Below, piece after piece: positions 34,023 to 42,419 of a stretch of DNA of 64,000 bases. The DNA lies in contig JBCAXE010000014.1 of assembly GCA_038534195.1 (NCBI GenBank), positions 1 through 64,000 on the forward strand. Reading direction: 5' to 3'. The position numbers were made by a program, and so were the translations under genes. Source of the stretch: JAJFFW01 sp038534195 (lineage in GTDB: Bacteria; Pseudomonadota; Alphaproteobacteria; Caulobacterales; Parvularculaceae). Every line of letters begins with the position of its first letter. Positions within the stretch are counted from its first letter, which is position 1. The notes beneath the pieces were generated by a model. That model ran no database searches and was not told the DNA's origin. It saw only the letters and a program-made list of their open reading frames with translations.

Positions 34023-34664
34023 GTGGATAACGAAGCGACGCCGGGGACGAATTTACTGTTGGAGCTCGAACGCAATGCATGCGCGGTGAAACCTCGTCGC
34101 GTTCTGGAAAGACGAAAACACTATCGTCGCTTTCTGGAAACGCCGGTGCGGTTTATGACCGATGACGGCGGTGAATTCGACGGCTGCCTACTTGATATCT
34201 CCTTATCGGGATTAAAAATTAGATCGGAGACGCCGCCAGCGATCCAGCAAGATATTGTCCTATATATCAATCGTATCGGCAGGTTCGAGGGCCGTGTCGT
34301 CCGTTGTGAGGGCACGGAATTCGCCCTGGAAATGCGGATGAGTGATCAAAAGCTACTTCGTCTTGAGGAAGCTATTCAGCAATTCCTCGAAGAGGAAGCC
34401 CAAGACGCCGCATACCCAGAACGTCGCGGTGACATAAGCGACCGCCGTGCGCATTCGCGATGTATTCCCTGCATTGATGAATTTGAAGCGCGGACGAGTG
34501 GCGGAAACCAATTCAAGTGTTTTATTGCAAGTATCTCGCTAGATGGGGTTGAGATTGTCACGAAGGCCAAGTTAACCGTTGGGCAGTCGATAATTGTCGG
34601 CAATGTGGACGGCGTCGTGATGAGAAAAACTGAACGGGGCTACGCGATTAGACGTGTGGACTAA
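34023..34664 (+). CDS. Tandem PilZ domain protein next to the flagellar cluster
   Basis: The 213-residue protein has two PilZ-type domains. The first has both c-di-GMP motifs: RxxxR (R31-R35 in RRKHYRRF) and DxSxxG (58-63, DISLSG). The second has RxxxR (R142-R146) but its second motif begins with Ser rather than Asp/Asn (SISLDG, 170-175), so it may be a degenerate partner domain. PilZ proteins often act as molecular brakes on the flagellar motor (YcgR). The GTG at 34023 with GGGA upstream is preferred; a GTG at 33966 would add 19 residues. It probably controls motor output in response to c-di-GMP. Confidence 0.85.
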   Translation: MDNEATPGTNLLLELERNACAVKPRRVLERRKHYRRFLETPVRFMTDDGGEFDGCLLDISLSGLKIRSETPPAIQQDIVLYINRIGRFEGRVVRCEGTEFALEMRMSDQKLLRLEEAIQQFLEEEAQDAAYPERRGDISDRRAHSRCIPCIDEFEARTSGGNQFKCFIASISLDGVEIVTKAKLTVGQSIIVGNVDGVVMRKTERGYAIRRVD

Positions 34665-34683
34665 CGTGTGGCCTAAAAAAATT

Positions 34684-35151
34684 TCAAGCGATTTCGCTCA
34701 TTAATGCCAATAATTTCGTTCGTATCGATTTACTTTTTATGCGGATAAAAATAGCGAGAATCTTCGATATAGCGGCGGCTTCATCGCTGGACTCTTCATT
34801 CAAATCTGCTGAAAATTTGTGCGCCTCTTCGGAAAAGCCGCTCGCACTTGTATCTGGCCAAGGCAATATTTCCGTAATCTGGATATCGTAATAGGCTGCT
34901 AGCTTGTACAGAGTAGCCAGGCTGCACTTCGTCGCGCCTTTCTCGTACTTTTGGTATTGTTGCGCACTGACGCCCAAGTGGCTGGCGATGTCAACCTGTT
35001 TTTTACCTTCTGCTTCTCGTAAAGACTTAAGTTTTTCGCCGATCTTAATGTCTATATCATTCGCCAGTTCGATCATTTGATTGCTGGAAGCCGAATCGTC
35101 ACTCTTAATATCTGCTTTTTTCCTATGAGGGGGCATTTCGTCCAATTTCAC
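34684..35151 (-). CDS. XRE-family helix-turn-helix regulator
   Basis: The 155-residue protein has a polar lead, then a HTH_XRE domain (about 37-90): IGEKLKSLREAEGKKQVDIASHLGVSAQQYQKYEKG and SLATLYKLAAYYDIQITEILP. A charged tail follows with a basic end (RIKSKSIRTKLLALMSEIA). Start is GTG at 35151; an ATG five codons on is possible. It is divergent from the regulator at 35391, and both adjoin the flagellar cluster, so they may control motility or each other. Target genes are unknown. Confidence 0.8.
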   Translation of the reverse strand: MKLDEMPPHRKKADIKSDDSASSNQMIELANDIDIKIGEKLKSLREAEGKKQVDIASHLGVSAQQYQKYEKGATKCSLATLYKLAAYYDIQITEILPWPDTSASGFSEEAHKFSADLNEESSDEAAAISKILAIFIRIKSKSIRTKLLALMSEIA

Positions 35152-35261
35152 GACTTTCCGGATTGCAAATAAAAATGGCCTGTCGAAGCATCCAACGCAG
35201 GTTTGATCTTAACACCGCGATTCTCGGAAAAATACCGCAAAACCCTGCTTTTAATCGGTAA

Positions 35262-35353
35262 ATGCGGGTGTTTTACCCGTATGACGACCAAAACATGAGA
35301 AAAATACTACCATAGATACATTTTTGATGATAACACACGTTTAAGTATATAAT
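35262..35353. promoter_or_regulatory. Regulatory region between divergent XRE genes
   Basis: TTGATG-N18-TATAAT (35324-35353) is a plausible sigma-70 promoter for the plus-strand regulator, 38 bases before its TTG start. A hairpin or operator, ATGCGGGT-N5-ACCCGTAT (35262-35282, one mismatch), lies upstream of it between the two divergent genes. XRE proteins usually bind such inverted repeats. The sites were found by eye. Confidence 0.45.
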
Positions 35354-35390
35354 TGCTCTCATAATAGTACGCCTAGGAGGGGCTGGCGCA

Positions 35391-35690
35391 TTGAAAAACA
35401 ACCCTAAAAATGTCGTCGCCGCTGATATAGAAGACGCCTCGGAGCAAGACGAGGCGAAAACCAACGCGTTAATCGGCGCAATTCTTGGCCATCTGCGCCG
35501 CGCAGAGGGGCTAAGTCAGACGAGTTTGGCGGAAAAAATCGGGCTCAGCCGCGAAGAAATCAACGATTTTGAAACTGGCGCGGCGGGCTTGAGCTTTACC
35601 GATTTGGAAAAAATCGCGCAGGCGCTGAATTTCGAGAGCCGCGATTTTATCGAGTCTGTGGACGCCTATCATCGGCTTTTACGGCGATGA
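35391..35690 (+). CDS. Small XRE-family helix-turn-helix regulator
   Basis: The 99-residue protein has a polar lead of 27 residues and an HTH_XRE domain (ILGHLRRAEGLSQTSLAEKIGLSREEINDFETG, about 32-64) with the usual final helix (FTDLEKIAQALNFESRDFIESV). The start is a TTG preceded by TAGGAGG ten bases upstream. It ends 44 bases inside the convergent GT87 gene. It may form a regulatory pair with the divergent XRE gene. Confidence 0.75.
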   Translation: MKNNPKNVVAADIEDASEQDEAKTNALIGAILGHLRRAEGLSQTSLAEKIGLSREEINDFETGAAGLSFTDLEKIAQALNFESRDFIESVDAYHRLLRR

Positions 35691-36861
35691 GATAGGTGGT
35701 CGCGGCGACGGTCGAAAGCAGCAATAGCGACGGAGCGACCAATGAACTTTCCTTGGTTCCAAATCCTAGGGAGATCAGTGGCGCGGCCCATAAAGAGGCT
35801 GCAAGAGCCTGCAATGGTAGTGGCCACGGCGCTTCGCCACGGCAAAGGACAATCAGGCCGGCCGCGATAAGAGGCCAGTCGTAAACCCAGAGAGAAGGGG
35901 ACGCAGCGGCTGACGCAAGCAGGGTGACGCCGATTGCGAGATTTTGCGGTAATCGGCGGGCGCTCACCCAAACCACAAGCGCGGCTGCCCCTGTAACGGC
36001 GAATTGTCCGATAGAGCGCCACGTTGGATCAAAGCCCAGTTTTCCGACGGTTTGATGGATGGTTAGCATATCGACATGGAGCGTCGCAGCGTGTTGAGAA
36101 TGGGCGCCGCCCAGCGATTGCACGAAGGCCATCCAGGGATCGATCCCGAAAAATGCGATGGAAAGAAGAACCAGTCCGAAGCTTGTCGTGATCGTCGCAA
36201 CAATCGCGCGCCATTGGCCGGTGGCGGCAAAAAATACAGGCGCGATAAGGCCGAATTGCGGTTTCATGGTCAACAATGCGAGCAATATGCCGGCGGCGAT
36301 TGGGCGCCGGCGCGCCAAACTGAGGGCGCAAAACAGCCCAAGCGCGACGAACGGACCGGCCTGAATAACGAGTAGGTGGGCGAACATCGCAGGCGACAAC
36401 AAAATCAGCCATGCGAATGGATGGCCCCGTCCGGCGAGCCGGGCGAGGGCCGCGAACGCCGCAACGCTCAGCGCCAACCAGATGGCTTTCGCAGCCCCGT
36501 AAGGCAGGAGGCCAAGAGGTGTGACAAGCAAAAGAAAGTGCGGCGGGTTAAGCCATAAGAGGCCCGCGCCGTTTGGAGGCAAGCCAGCGCGGAACCGGTC
36601 GGAGTCATAAAGCGCCGCGGCGTCTCCCTGCACCGACATGACGCCGGCGCGCCAGAAAGCCATCAAATCTTCCTTGCTGGCGTTCGCCACGTCGAGCGGG
36701 AACGAGAAAATCTTGGCGAAGCGCAGATCAATCAGAAGGGCGGTGAAAAGCGCCGCCAGAACAAGTGCCGCAACGAAAAAGCGCCCACCGAAGCGCCTGA
36801 TCGCCCAGTCGATATCGATCAGGGCGATGTCTTTTCCTGTTCCCGCGTGGCTGGTCATCAT
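35647..36861 (-). CDS. GT87 family membrane glycosyltransferase (DUF2029)
   Basis: The 404-residue protein has about ten membrane helices and features of GT87 (formerly DUF2029) enzymes, which use polyprenyl-phosphate-linked sugars: a first periplasmic loop with an acidic stretch (SKEDLMAFWRAGVMS), a WLNPPHFLLLVTPLGLLPY motif, and a MKPQFGL motif after a helix pair. Such enzymes add mannose or other sugars to glycolipids in some bacteria. The target here is unknown. Its 3' end overlaps the XRE gene and its start lies next to an inverted repeat. Confidence 0.75.
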   Translation of the reverse strand: MMTSHAGTGKDIALIDIDWAIRRFGGRFFVAALVLAALFTALLIDLRFAKIFSFPLDVANASKEDLMAFWRAGVMSVQGDAAALYDSDRFRAGLPPNGAGLLWLNPPHFLLLVTPLGLLPYGAAKAIWLALSVAAFAALARLAGRGHPFAWLILLSPAMFAHLLVIQAGPFVALGLFCALSLARRRPIAAGILLALLTMKPQFGLIAPVFFAATGQWRAIVATITTSFGLVLLSIAFFGIDPWMAFVQSLGGAHSQHAATLHVDMLTIHQTVGKLGFDPTWRSIGQFAVTGAAALVVWVSARRLPQNLAIGVTLLASAAASPSLWVYDWPLIAAGLIVLCRGEAPWPLPLQALAASLWAAPLISLGFGTKESSLVAPSLLLLSTVAATTYLIAVKADDRRPQTR

Positions 36862-36889
36862 GGTAGTTTTGCGCGCAAGCGTTACTACC
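36862..36889. promoter_or_regulatory. Inverted repeat between GT87 and nuoA
   Basis: GGTAGT at 36862-36867 and ACTACC at 36884-36889 are exact inverted copies, with TTGCGCGCAA, a 10-bp palindrome, between them (36869-36878). It sits directly upstream of the GT87 start, in the 156-bp gap before nuoA, and may be a control site for one or both. Function is inferred only. Confidence 0.35.
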
Positions 36890-37017
36890 GGGTTTCCGCT
36901 TTTTTCTAAGCCCCTGGAGCATGGCGAATTAAAGCGTTGCTGCGGCGCCGTTTCCCGTTGCGCAAACCCGCGTAACTGCCTAGTTTCCCGCCAAAATCAA
37001 CGAATGAGGCTGCTCCC

Positions 37018-37413
37018 GTGGCGACACCGGAATTTTTGCTCGATTATCTGCCAATCATCGTCTTTCTCGGCATAGCGGTGGCGCTCTCGCTCGCATTTCT
37101 GTTTTTGCCGATCGTGATCGCGCCGTCGGAGCCGGATCCGGAAAAGAACTCCATTTATGAATGCGGCTTTAACGCCTTTGACGACGCGCGCATGAAATTC
37201 GACGTGCAGTTTTATATCGTCGCCATTCTTTTCATTATCGTCGACCTTGACGTGGCGTTCCTGTTTCCTTGGGCGGTCACACTGTTCAATCCCGAACTCG
37301 GCATGGATCGCGGTTTCCAGATTTTTGCGTTCTGGTCGATGTTCGTTTTCTTAGCGGTCTTTGCGATTGGCTTTCTTTACGAATGGAAAAAAGGAGCGCT
37401 GGAATGGCGCTAG
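37018..37413 (+). CDS. nuoA: NADH-quinone oxidoreductase subunit A
   Basis: NuoA is a small membrane-arm subunit of complex I. The 131-residue product has three membrane helices and the conserved PDPEKNSIYECGFNAFDDARMKFDVQFYIVAILFI loop region (positions 42-72, with ECGF). Start is GTG 37018 with GAGG about ten bases upstream. It overlaps nuoB by ten bases. It is the first gene of a nuo operon. Confidence 0.96.
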   Translation: MATPEFLLDYLPIIVFLGIAVALSLAFLFLPIVIAPSEPDPEKNSIYECGFNAFDDARMKFDVQFYIVAILFIIVDLDVAFLFPWAVTLFNPELGMDRGFQIFAFWSMFVFLAVFAIGFLYEWKKGALEWR

Positions 37414-37967
37414 ACGATCCGAAAATCGACCAGACGCTCGACAGTCACGGACCCGTTTATCGTCCTGATGCGAAGGATCCGTTTTATTCGGAGCTCTCCG
37501 ACCAGTTAGCGGATCGCGGATTTTTCACCGCGCCGGCCGACGCCCTCGTCAACTGGGCGCGTACGGGCTCGCTGATGTGGATGACCTTCGGGCTCGCGTG
37601 CTGCGCGGTTGAGATGATGCAGGCTTCAATGCCGCGGTATGATCTGGAACGCTTCGGCGTTGCGCCGCGCGCGTCCCCCCGCCAGTCCGACGTTATGATC
37701 GTCGCCGGCACATTGACGAATAAAATGGCGCCGGCGCTTCGCAAAGTGTACGACCAGATGCCGAACCCGCGTTACGTGATCTCCATGGGATCATGCGCAA
37801 ACGGCGGCGGCTATTACCACTATTCGTACGCGGTGGTTCGCGGTTGCGATCGGATCGTGCCGGTGGATATTTACGTGCCTGGCTGCCCGCCGACGGCGGA
37901 GGCGCTGGTCTATGGAATCCTCCAATTGCAGAAAAAGATCCGGCGGGAAGGGTCGATTGTTCGGTGA
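37404..37967 (+). CDS. nuoB: NADH-quinone oxidoreductase subunit B
   Basis: NuoB carries iron-sulfur cluster N2, the last step before quinone. The 187-residue product has GLACCAVEMM (the tandem Cys pair), GSCANGGGYYHYSYAVV and VYVPGCPPTAEAL-type YVPGCPPTAEAL, giving the four Cys ligands. ATG 37404 is chosen by overlap with the nuoA end and by family alignment; the longer upstream frame is a shadow of nuoA. About 75 bases separate it from nuoC. Confidence 0.96.
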   Translation: MALDDPKIDQTLDSHGPVYRPDAKDPFYSELSDQLADRGFFTAPADALVNWARTGSLMWMTFGLACCAVEMMQASMPRYDLERFGVAPRASPRQSDVMIVAGTLTNKMAPALRKVYDQMPNPRYVISMGSCANGGGYYHYSYAVVRGCDRIVPVDIYVPGCPPTAEALVYGILQLQKKIRREGSIVR

Positions 37968-38044
37968 ATTTGCCATCGGATCAAGCTCGACACTGCGTAC
38001 AAAGTGCGGCGCAAAACCAAGCCTCGAACGATGAGGGCTAACGA

Positions 38045-38653
38045 ATGTCTGACGAACTCAAAGAACTGGCCGACCATATCTCCGCGTCAATTGACGATGA
38101 TGTGCGCAAAACATCGGTCGCCCATGGCGAGCTGACGATTGAGGCGCGGCCTGATCGTATCGTACAGGTCTTGAAATTCCTGCGCGATGACACGGTCTGC
38201 CGGTTCATCCAGCTAATTGATCTGTGCGGCGTCGATTACCCGACACGCGGCAAGCGCTTTGACGTCGTCTATCATTTGCTGTCGATGCACAATAATCAGC
38301 GCATTCGCGTTAAAGCGAAGCTTGGTGAAGAGGAAACGATCCCGTCGGTGATCGGCGTCTTTCCTTGCGCCAACTGGTTTGAACGTGAGGCGTTCGACAT
38401 GTATGGCATTGTCTTTACGGGACATCCGGATATGCGCCGCCTGCTGACGGATTATGGTTTTGAGGGCTATCCGCTCCGTAAAGATTTTCCGCTCACAGGA
38501 TACAACGAAGTACGTTACGACGATCAGGAAAAGCGCGTCATCTACGAGCCGGTAAAGCTTGTGCAGGAATACCGGAATTTCGATTACCTCTCCCCATGGG
38601 AAGGGGCGCAATATGTGATCCCCGGTGATGAAAAAGCCGAGGAGAAAGCCTGA
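38045..38653 (+). CDS. nuoC: NADH-quinone oxidoreductase subunit C
   Basis: The 202-residue product is the 30-kDa subunit of the peripheral arm, next to the quinone site. The signature EREAFDMYGIVFTGHPDMRRLLTDYGFEGYPLRKDFPLTGY spans about residues 115-155. It is a separate gene rather than a nuoCD fusion. Its stop overlaps the ATG of the GFA gene by one base (TGATG), so that unrelated gene is part of the operon. Confidence 0.96.
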   Translation: MSDELKELADHISASIDDDVRKTSVAHGELTIEARPDRIVQVLKFLRDDTVCRFIQLIDLCGVDYPTRGKRFDVVYHLLSMHNNQRIRVKAKLGEEETIPSVIGVFPCANWFEREAFDMYGIVFTGHPDMRRLLTDYGFEGYPLRKDFPLTGYNEVRYDDQEKRVIYEPVKLVQEYRNFDYLSPWEGAQYVIPGDEKAEEKA

Positions 38654-39090
38654 TGGCGGATATGTCGGGCCAGTGTCTGTGCGGCGCCGTGAAATTCACT
38701 TGCGCGCCGAAACCGCATGATGACGGCGTTCACATCGACGCTTGCCATTGCGGCATGTGTCGGCGCCTCGTGGGCGGCCCGCTTCTGGGGGTTACGCTTG
38801 CCGCGCCCCCGACAGTGGAAGATGAGACGCAGTTGGCGATTTATGGATCGTCCGATTGGGCGGAGCGCCTTTTCTGCAAGACGTGCGGATCAAACCTGTT
38901 TTACCGGATGAAAGACGGGGGTCTTTACACGGTTATCGCCGGCGCGCTTGATGATTTGTCCGGCGCGAAATTGACTCTTGAGATTTTTACCGACGAAAAA
39001 CCCGCTTATTACGATTTCGCTCAAAAGACGAAGAAAATGACCGGCGCCGAAGTCATGGCGGCGTTCGCAAGCGGAGAAAGCGCTTCTTAA
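38653..39090 (+). CDS. GFA-domain protein in the nuo operon
   Basis: The 145-residue protein has the GFA (glutathione-dependent formaldehyde-activating enzyme-like) zinc domain: GQCLCGAVKF, then HIDACHCGMCRRLVGG, then LFCKTCGSNLFYRM. The seven Cys and one His positions fit the two zinc sites of this fold. Real function in most such proteins is unknown; binding of glutathione adducts is the classic idea. It overlaps nuoC by one base and lies one base before nuoD, so it is co-translated with complex I genes. Confidence 0.88.
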   Translation: MADMSGQCLCGAVKFTCAPKPHDDGVHIDACHCGMCRRLVGGPLLGVTLAAPPTVEDETQLAIYGSSDWAERLFCKTCGSNLFYRMKDGGLYTVIAGALDDLSGAKLTLEIFTDEKPAYYDFAQKTKKMTGAEVMAAFASGESAS

Positions 39091-39091
39091 G

Positions 39092-40321
39092 ATGGCTGAC
39101 GGCACACGCACAATCATTGTCGAGGACTCCGCCTCGGACGCTTCGTCCGAGCGTAATTTCACGATCAATTTCGGCCCGCAGCACCCGGCCGCGCACGGCG
39201 TTTTGCGGCTGGTCCTGGAGCTTGACGGCGAAGTGGTGGAGCGCGTCGACCCGCATATTGGCCTTCTCCATCGCGGCACCGAAAAGCTGATCGAACATAA
39301 GACCTACCTGCAGGCGATCCCGTATTTCGACCGGCTCGATTATGTGGCGCCGATGAATCAGGAGCATGCGTTTTGCCTCGCGGCAGAAAAGCTTTTGGGG
39401 ATCGAGGCGCCACGGCGCGCGCAACATATCCGCGTACTGTTTTCCGAGATTGGCCGACTCCTGTCGCATATCCTGAATGTGACGACTCAGGCGTTGGATG
39501 TGGGCGCGTTGACGCCGCCGCTGTGGGGATTTGAGGAACGCGAAAAGCTCATGGTTTTCTATGAGCGCGCCTCCGGCAGCCGCATGCATGCGGCTTACTT
39601 CCGCGTTGGCGGCGTTCATCAGGATTTGCCGGACGAACTCTTGAACGACATCGAAGCCTGGTGCGACGAGTTTCCGAAGGTGATGGCGGACATTGAAAAG
39701 CTCATCACCGGCAATCGCATTTTCAAGCAGCGCAACGCGGAAATCGGCGTTGTCACGAAAGAAGAAGCGTTCGAGTGGGGCTTCACCGGTGTTATGGTCC
39801 GCGGCTCCGGCGTGCCGTGGGATTTGCGCAAATCCCAGCCCTATGAGACCTATGCGGAGTATGATTTCGATATTCCGCTCGGCAAGAACGGTGACTGTTA
39901 TGACCGCTATCTCTGCCGCATGGAAGAAATGATCCAGTCGCTTTCCATTATGAAGCAGGCGATCGCGAAAATCCGCGAGGAAGGGCCGGGCCCCGTAATG
40001 ACGACCGACGGCAAGGTCGCGCCGCCGCGCCGCGACAAGATGAAAGGATCGATGGAAGCGTTAATCCATCACTTTAAGCTTTACACGGAAGGCTTTCATG
40101 TGCCGGAAGGCGAAGTCTATGCGGCGGTGGAAGCGCCAAAAGGCGAATTTGGCGTTTATCTCGTCTCCGACGGGACCAATAAGCCCTACCGCTGTAAAAT
40201 CCGCGCACCAGGTTACGCCCATCTCCAGGCCATGGACTGGATGAATCGTGGGCATTTGTTGTCGGACGTTTCGGCGATTATCGGCTCGCTTGATATCGTC
40301 TTTGGGGAGATTGATCGGTAA
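39092..40321 (+). CDS. nuoD: NADH-quinone oxidoreductase subunit D
   Basis: NuoD is the 49-kDa subunit that forms the quinone pocket with NuoB. The 409-residue product has FGPQHPAAHGVLRLVLELDGE (residues 27-47), HRGTEKLIEHKTYLQAIPYFDRLDYV and a C-terminal DVSAIIGSLDIVFGEIDR. Length is standard. It follows the GFA gene and precedes a hotdog-type protein gene. Confidence 0.97.
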   Translation: MADGTRTIIVEDSASDASSERNFTINFGPQHPAAHGVLRLVLELDGEVVERVDPHIGLLHRGTEKLIEHKTYLQAIPYFDRLDYVAPMNQEHAFCLAAEKLLGIEAPRRAQHIRVLFSEIGRLLSHILNVTTQALDVGALTPPLWGFEEREKLMVFYERASGSRMHAAYFRVGGVHQDLPDELLNDIEAWCDEFPKVMADIEKLITGNRIFKQRNAEIGVVTKEEAFEWGFTGVMVRGSGVPWDLRKSQPYETYAEYDFDIPLGKNGDCYDRYLCRMEEMIQSLSIMKQAIAKIREEGPGPVMTTDGKVAPPRRDKMKGSMEALIHHFKLYTEGFHVPEGEVYAAVEAPKGEFGVYLVSDGTNKPYRCKIRAPGYAHLQAMDWMNRGHLLSDVSAIIGSLDIVFGEIDR

Positions 40322-40349
40322 CATTCGTCGTTAGCGGCCGATCCTTACG

Positions 40350-41195
40350 ATGCCCAACAGTTCAACCGACAAAAGCTTTTCCCATGATCACGTCGTTCTC
40401 GATGATGGCGCGGTCGCTTTCAAATGCTCAGATGACGAAGAAAAATGGACATGGCTGAAGCTGCACCCGGCGAACAATATCGTCGTGCAGATGATGAATT
40501 ATTGGTGTTCGGTGGAAACGGGTAGCGCGCGGGGGACCCTTGATCCGGACAAATGGTCGGCCTTGACGCAATGCTCATGGCGCACCTTTGCTCTGGCGCC
40601 GAACGCAAGCCATGCGACGCATGGCGTCGCGCTGCCGAGCGCCGACGAAACGGCGCCCAGTTTCAACATGATTTTCTTCGGCGCCGACGGCGGACCTGTC
40701 TATCGCCTGAATGGCGCCGGCGTCGTCTTCCAGACCCGCGATTTTGAAAGCTGGCGCGCCAAGGCGAAAGCGAAGGCGGCGCTGCTGCCGGACCCGGACG
40801 GGTTTGCGCCCGCATCGCCGGACAGGCTTGGCGTTGAGACACCGATCGAATGTCTCGTCTCGGATGTTCACGATATTGACGGTGCGCAAAGCGTTGAGGC
40901 GCTTGTGACGAAAGAAAACGGCTTCGCGCCGGGCCACCCCTATCACGGCGGTTCCGGCGATCACGTGAACGCCGGGCATCTGCTGGATGCGGCTCAACAG
41001 GCCGCGCGCATTTTGAGCGGCGGGCGGATGACGGTCTGCGCCGGCGGGGAGGCTGCATTTCGCCACTATGTGGAATTGGGTCGCGCCTTTCGGATTACAA
41101 AAGCGGCTGAGCCGGCGCCGGACGAAATTGCGCTCACTTTCCATCAGGGCGACCAGCTTTGCGCAAACGTCACAATGAAATTCGCATCGCTATGA
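40350..41195 (+). CDS. Hotdog-like protein with AfsA-type motif, nuo operon
   Basis: The 281-residue protein is not a complex I subunit. Its C-terminal half (about 165-280) shows GDHVNAGHLLDAAQQAARI (203-221) and a final VTMKF strand after FHQGDQLCANVTMKF. This resembles the DHVPGMxLLEAARQA stretch of AfsA (A-factor synthesis) hotdog domains, with a preceding beta-rich half. AfsA proteins condense fatty-acid and glycerol derivatives to signalling butenolides, but whether this one does is unknown. Its end is joined to the next gene by ATGA. The similarity is by eye, so medium confidence. Confidence 0.5.
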   Translation: MPNSSTDKSFSHDHVVLDDGAVAFKCSDDEEKWTWLKLHPANNIVVQMMNYWCSVETGSARGTLDPDKWSALTQCSWRTFALAPNASHATHGVALPSADETAPSFNMIFFGADGGPVYRLNGAGVVFQTRDFESWRAKAKAKAALLPDPDGFAPASPDRLGVETPIECLVSDVHDIDGAQSVEALVTKENGFAPGHPYHGGSGDHVNAGHLLDAAQQAARILSGGRMTVCAGGEAAFRHYVELGRAFRITKAAEPAPDEIALTFHQGDQLCANVTMKFASL

Positions 41196-41449
41196 CCAAA
41201 ATCCGCTGCGGCACCCACGGCAAGCAAGATGAGACTTACGTTTGCCGGCATATCATCGACGCCGTCAAAGAGGATGAACCCCGTGGCTTCCATTGGAATG
41301 TGGCAGGCGGCGTCAATCAGGCGTTGTGCACCGCCTGCAACAATATGAGCGACGAGGAATTCGCCGCCGCAGAGGCGGATATAATAGCGACTTTGTGTTT
41401 CGGTTGTTTTCAGGAAGCAGCAGCGCTAAACGGCATAGAGATCGCCTGA
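41192..41449 (+). CDS. Small CXXC zinc-type protein, nuo operon
   Basis: The 85-residue protein starts at the ATG inside the stop of the hotdog gene (ATGA). It has Cys at residues 6, 18, 47, 50, 69 and 72: single Cys, then C-R-H, then CTAC and CFGC, a pattern suited to a zinc ribbon. It resembles small uncharacterised zinc proteins but no family is recognised. The coupling suggests work with the hotdog protein. Confidence 0.6.
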   Translation: MTKIRCGTHGKQDETYVCRHIIDAVKEDEPRGFHWNVAGGVNQALCTACNNMSDEEFAAAEADIIATLCFGCFQEAAALNGIEIA

Positions 41450-41467
41450 CCAGAAAACGAGGGGCCC

Positions 41468-42148
41468 ATGGCCGCCAGAAAACCAGCAAAAGAACAACCG
41501 GACGCCTTCGCGTGGAGCGACGCAAACCGCGAGTGGTGCGATGTCCAAATGAAGAAGTTTCCGGAAGGCCGCCAAGTGTCCTGTGTGATTCCGTTCCTGT
41601 GGCGCGGTCAAAAACAGGAAGGCTGGATTTCTATCCCGATGATGGAGGCGATCGCGAAACAGCTCGATATGCCGTATATCCGCGTCTACGAAGTGGCGAC
41701 ATTTTACACCATGTTCAATCTCGAACCGGTGGGTGAGTTCTTTGTGCAGGTGTGCGGCACGACCCCGTGCATGTTGCGCGGCGCCCATGATTTACGAGAG
41801 GTATGTAAAAAGGAAATCGGGCCCGAGAGTGTCGTGTCCGACGACGGTAAGCTTTCCTGGCTCGAAGTAGAATGTCTCGGCGCCTGTGTGAACGCGCCGA
41901 TGATCCAGATTTCTACTAAAGACGGCGATCATTACTACGAAGATCTGACAGCAGATGTTTTCGAGGAAATGCTTGGTAAACTTCGCGCAGGCGAGGAAGT
42001 AAAGATCGGGACCGCCAATCCGCGTCGCCACACATCTGATCCGGAAGGGGAGAATACATCTTTAGTTGATCCTGCGCTCTATGATGGGACGGCGGCGGCG
42101 CCGATCCAAGAGCTTCCAAATTCTCGCCCTCCAGCGCCAGCGGAATAG
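41468..42148 (+). CDS. nuoE: NADH-quinone oxidoreductase subunit E
   Basis: NuoE is the 24-kDa subunit with cluster N1a. The 226-residue product has a thioredoxin-like fold with VCGTTPCMLRGAHDL and LGACVNAPMIQI, giving the four Cys that bind the 2Fe-2S cluster. The alphaproteobacterial-type C-terminal tail (about 175-226) is longer than that of enterobacteria and Pro-rich. It is followed by three small unrelated genes before nuoF. Confidence 0.96.
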   Translation: MAARKPAKEQPDAFAWSDANREWCDVQMKKFPEGRQVSCVIPFLWRGQKQEGWISIPMMEAIAKQLDMPYIRVYEVATFYTMFNLEPVGEFFVQVCGTTPCMLRGAHDLREVCKKEIGPESVVSDDGKLSWLEVECLGACVNAPMIQISTKDGDHYYEDLTADVFEEMLGKLRAGEEVKIGTANPRRHTSDPEGENTSLVDPALYDGTAAAPIQELPNSRPPAPAE

Positions 42149-42176
42149 CGCGATGACGCCGCTTGGGCCAAGATAG

Positions 42177-42419
42177 ATGGATTTCGACAAAGATAAACGC
42201 AAAGCCGCCGTGCGCGCCCTGATCAACATCGCGATACTGGAAGGCGGACTTATCTTCGCTGTTATCGGTGTTTATCTTTACACAGATAATATAAATTACC
42301 TGATTTTGGGCCTGATTGGCGTATTGCTTATTTTCGGTCCGGTTTATTTCCGGTTCGTCAAAAGCCACGGTGGTGCGCTGCGGCGATCGTCCTCTGACAA
42401 GAACGATATTGATCTATGA
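42177..42419 (+). CDS. Small membrane protein, nuo operon
   Basis: The 80-residue protein has two membrane helices (about 15-33 and 40-57) and a basic C-terminus with RRSSSDKN. No family is recognised. It overlaps the thioesterase gene by ATGA, so the two may be expressed together. Its function is unknown. Confidence 0.6.
   Translation: MDFDKDKRKAAVRALINIAILEGGLIFAVIGVYLYTDNINYLILGLIGVLLIFGPVYFRFVKSHGGALRRSSSDKNDIDL

Noticed and set aside
37269..37403. Upstream extension of NuoB
   Set aside because: It is the shadow of nuoA in another frame; the family N-terminus begins at the ATG at 37404.
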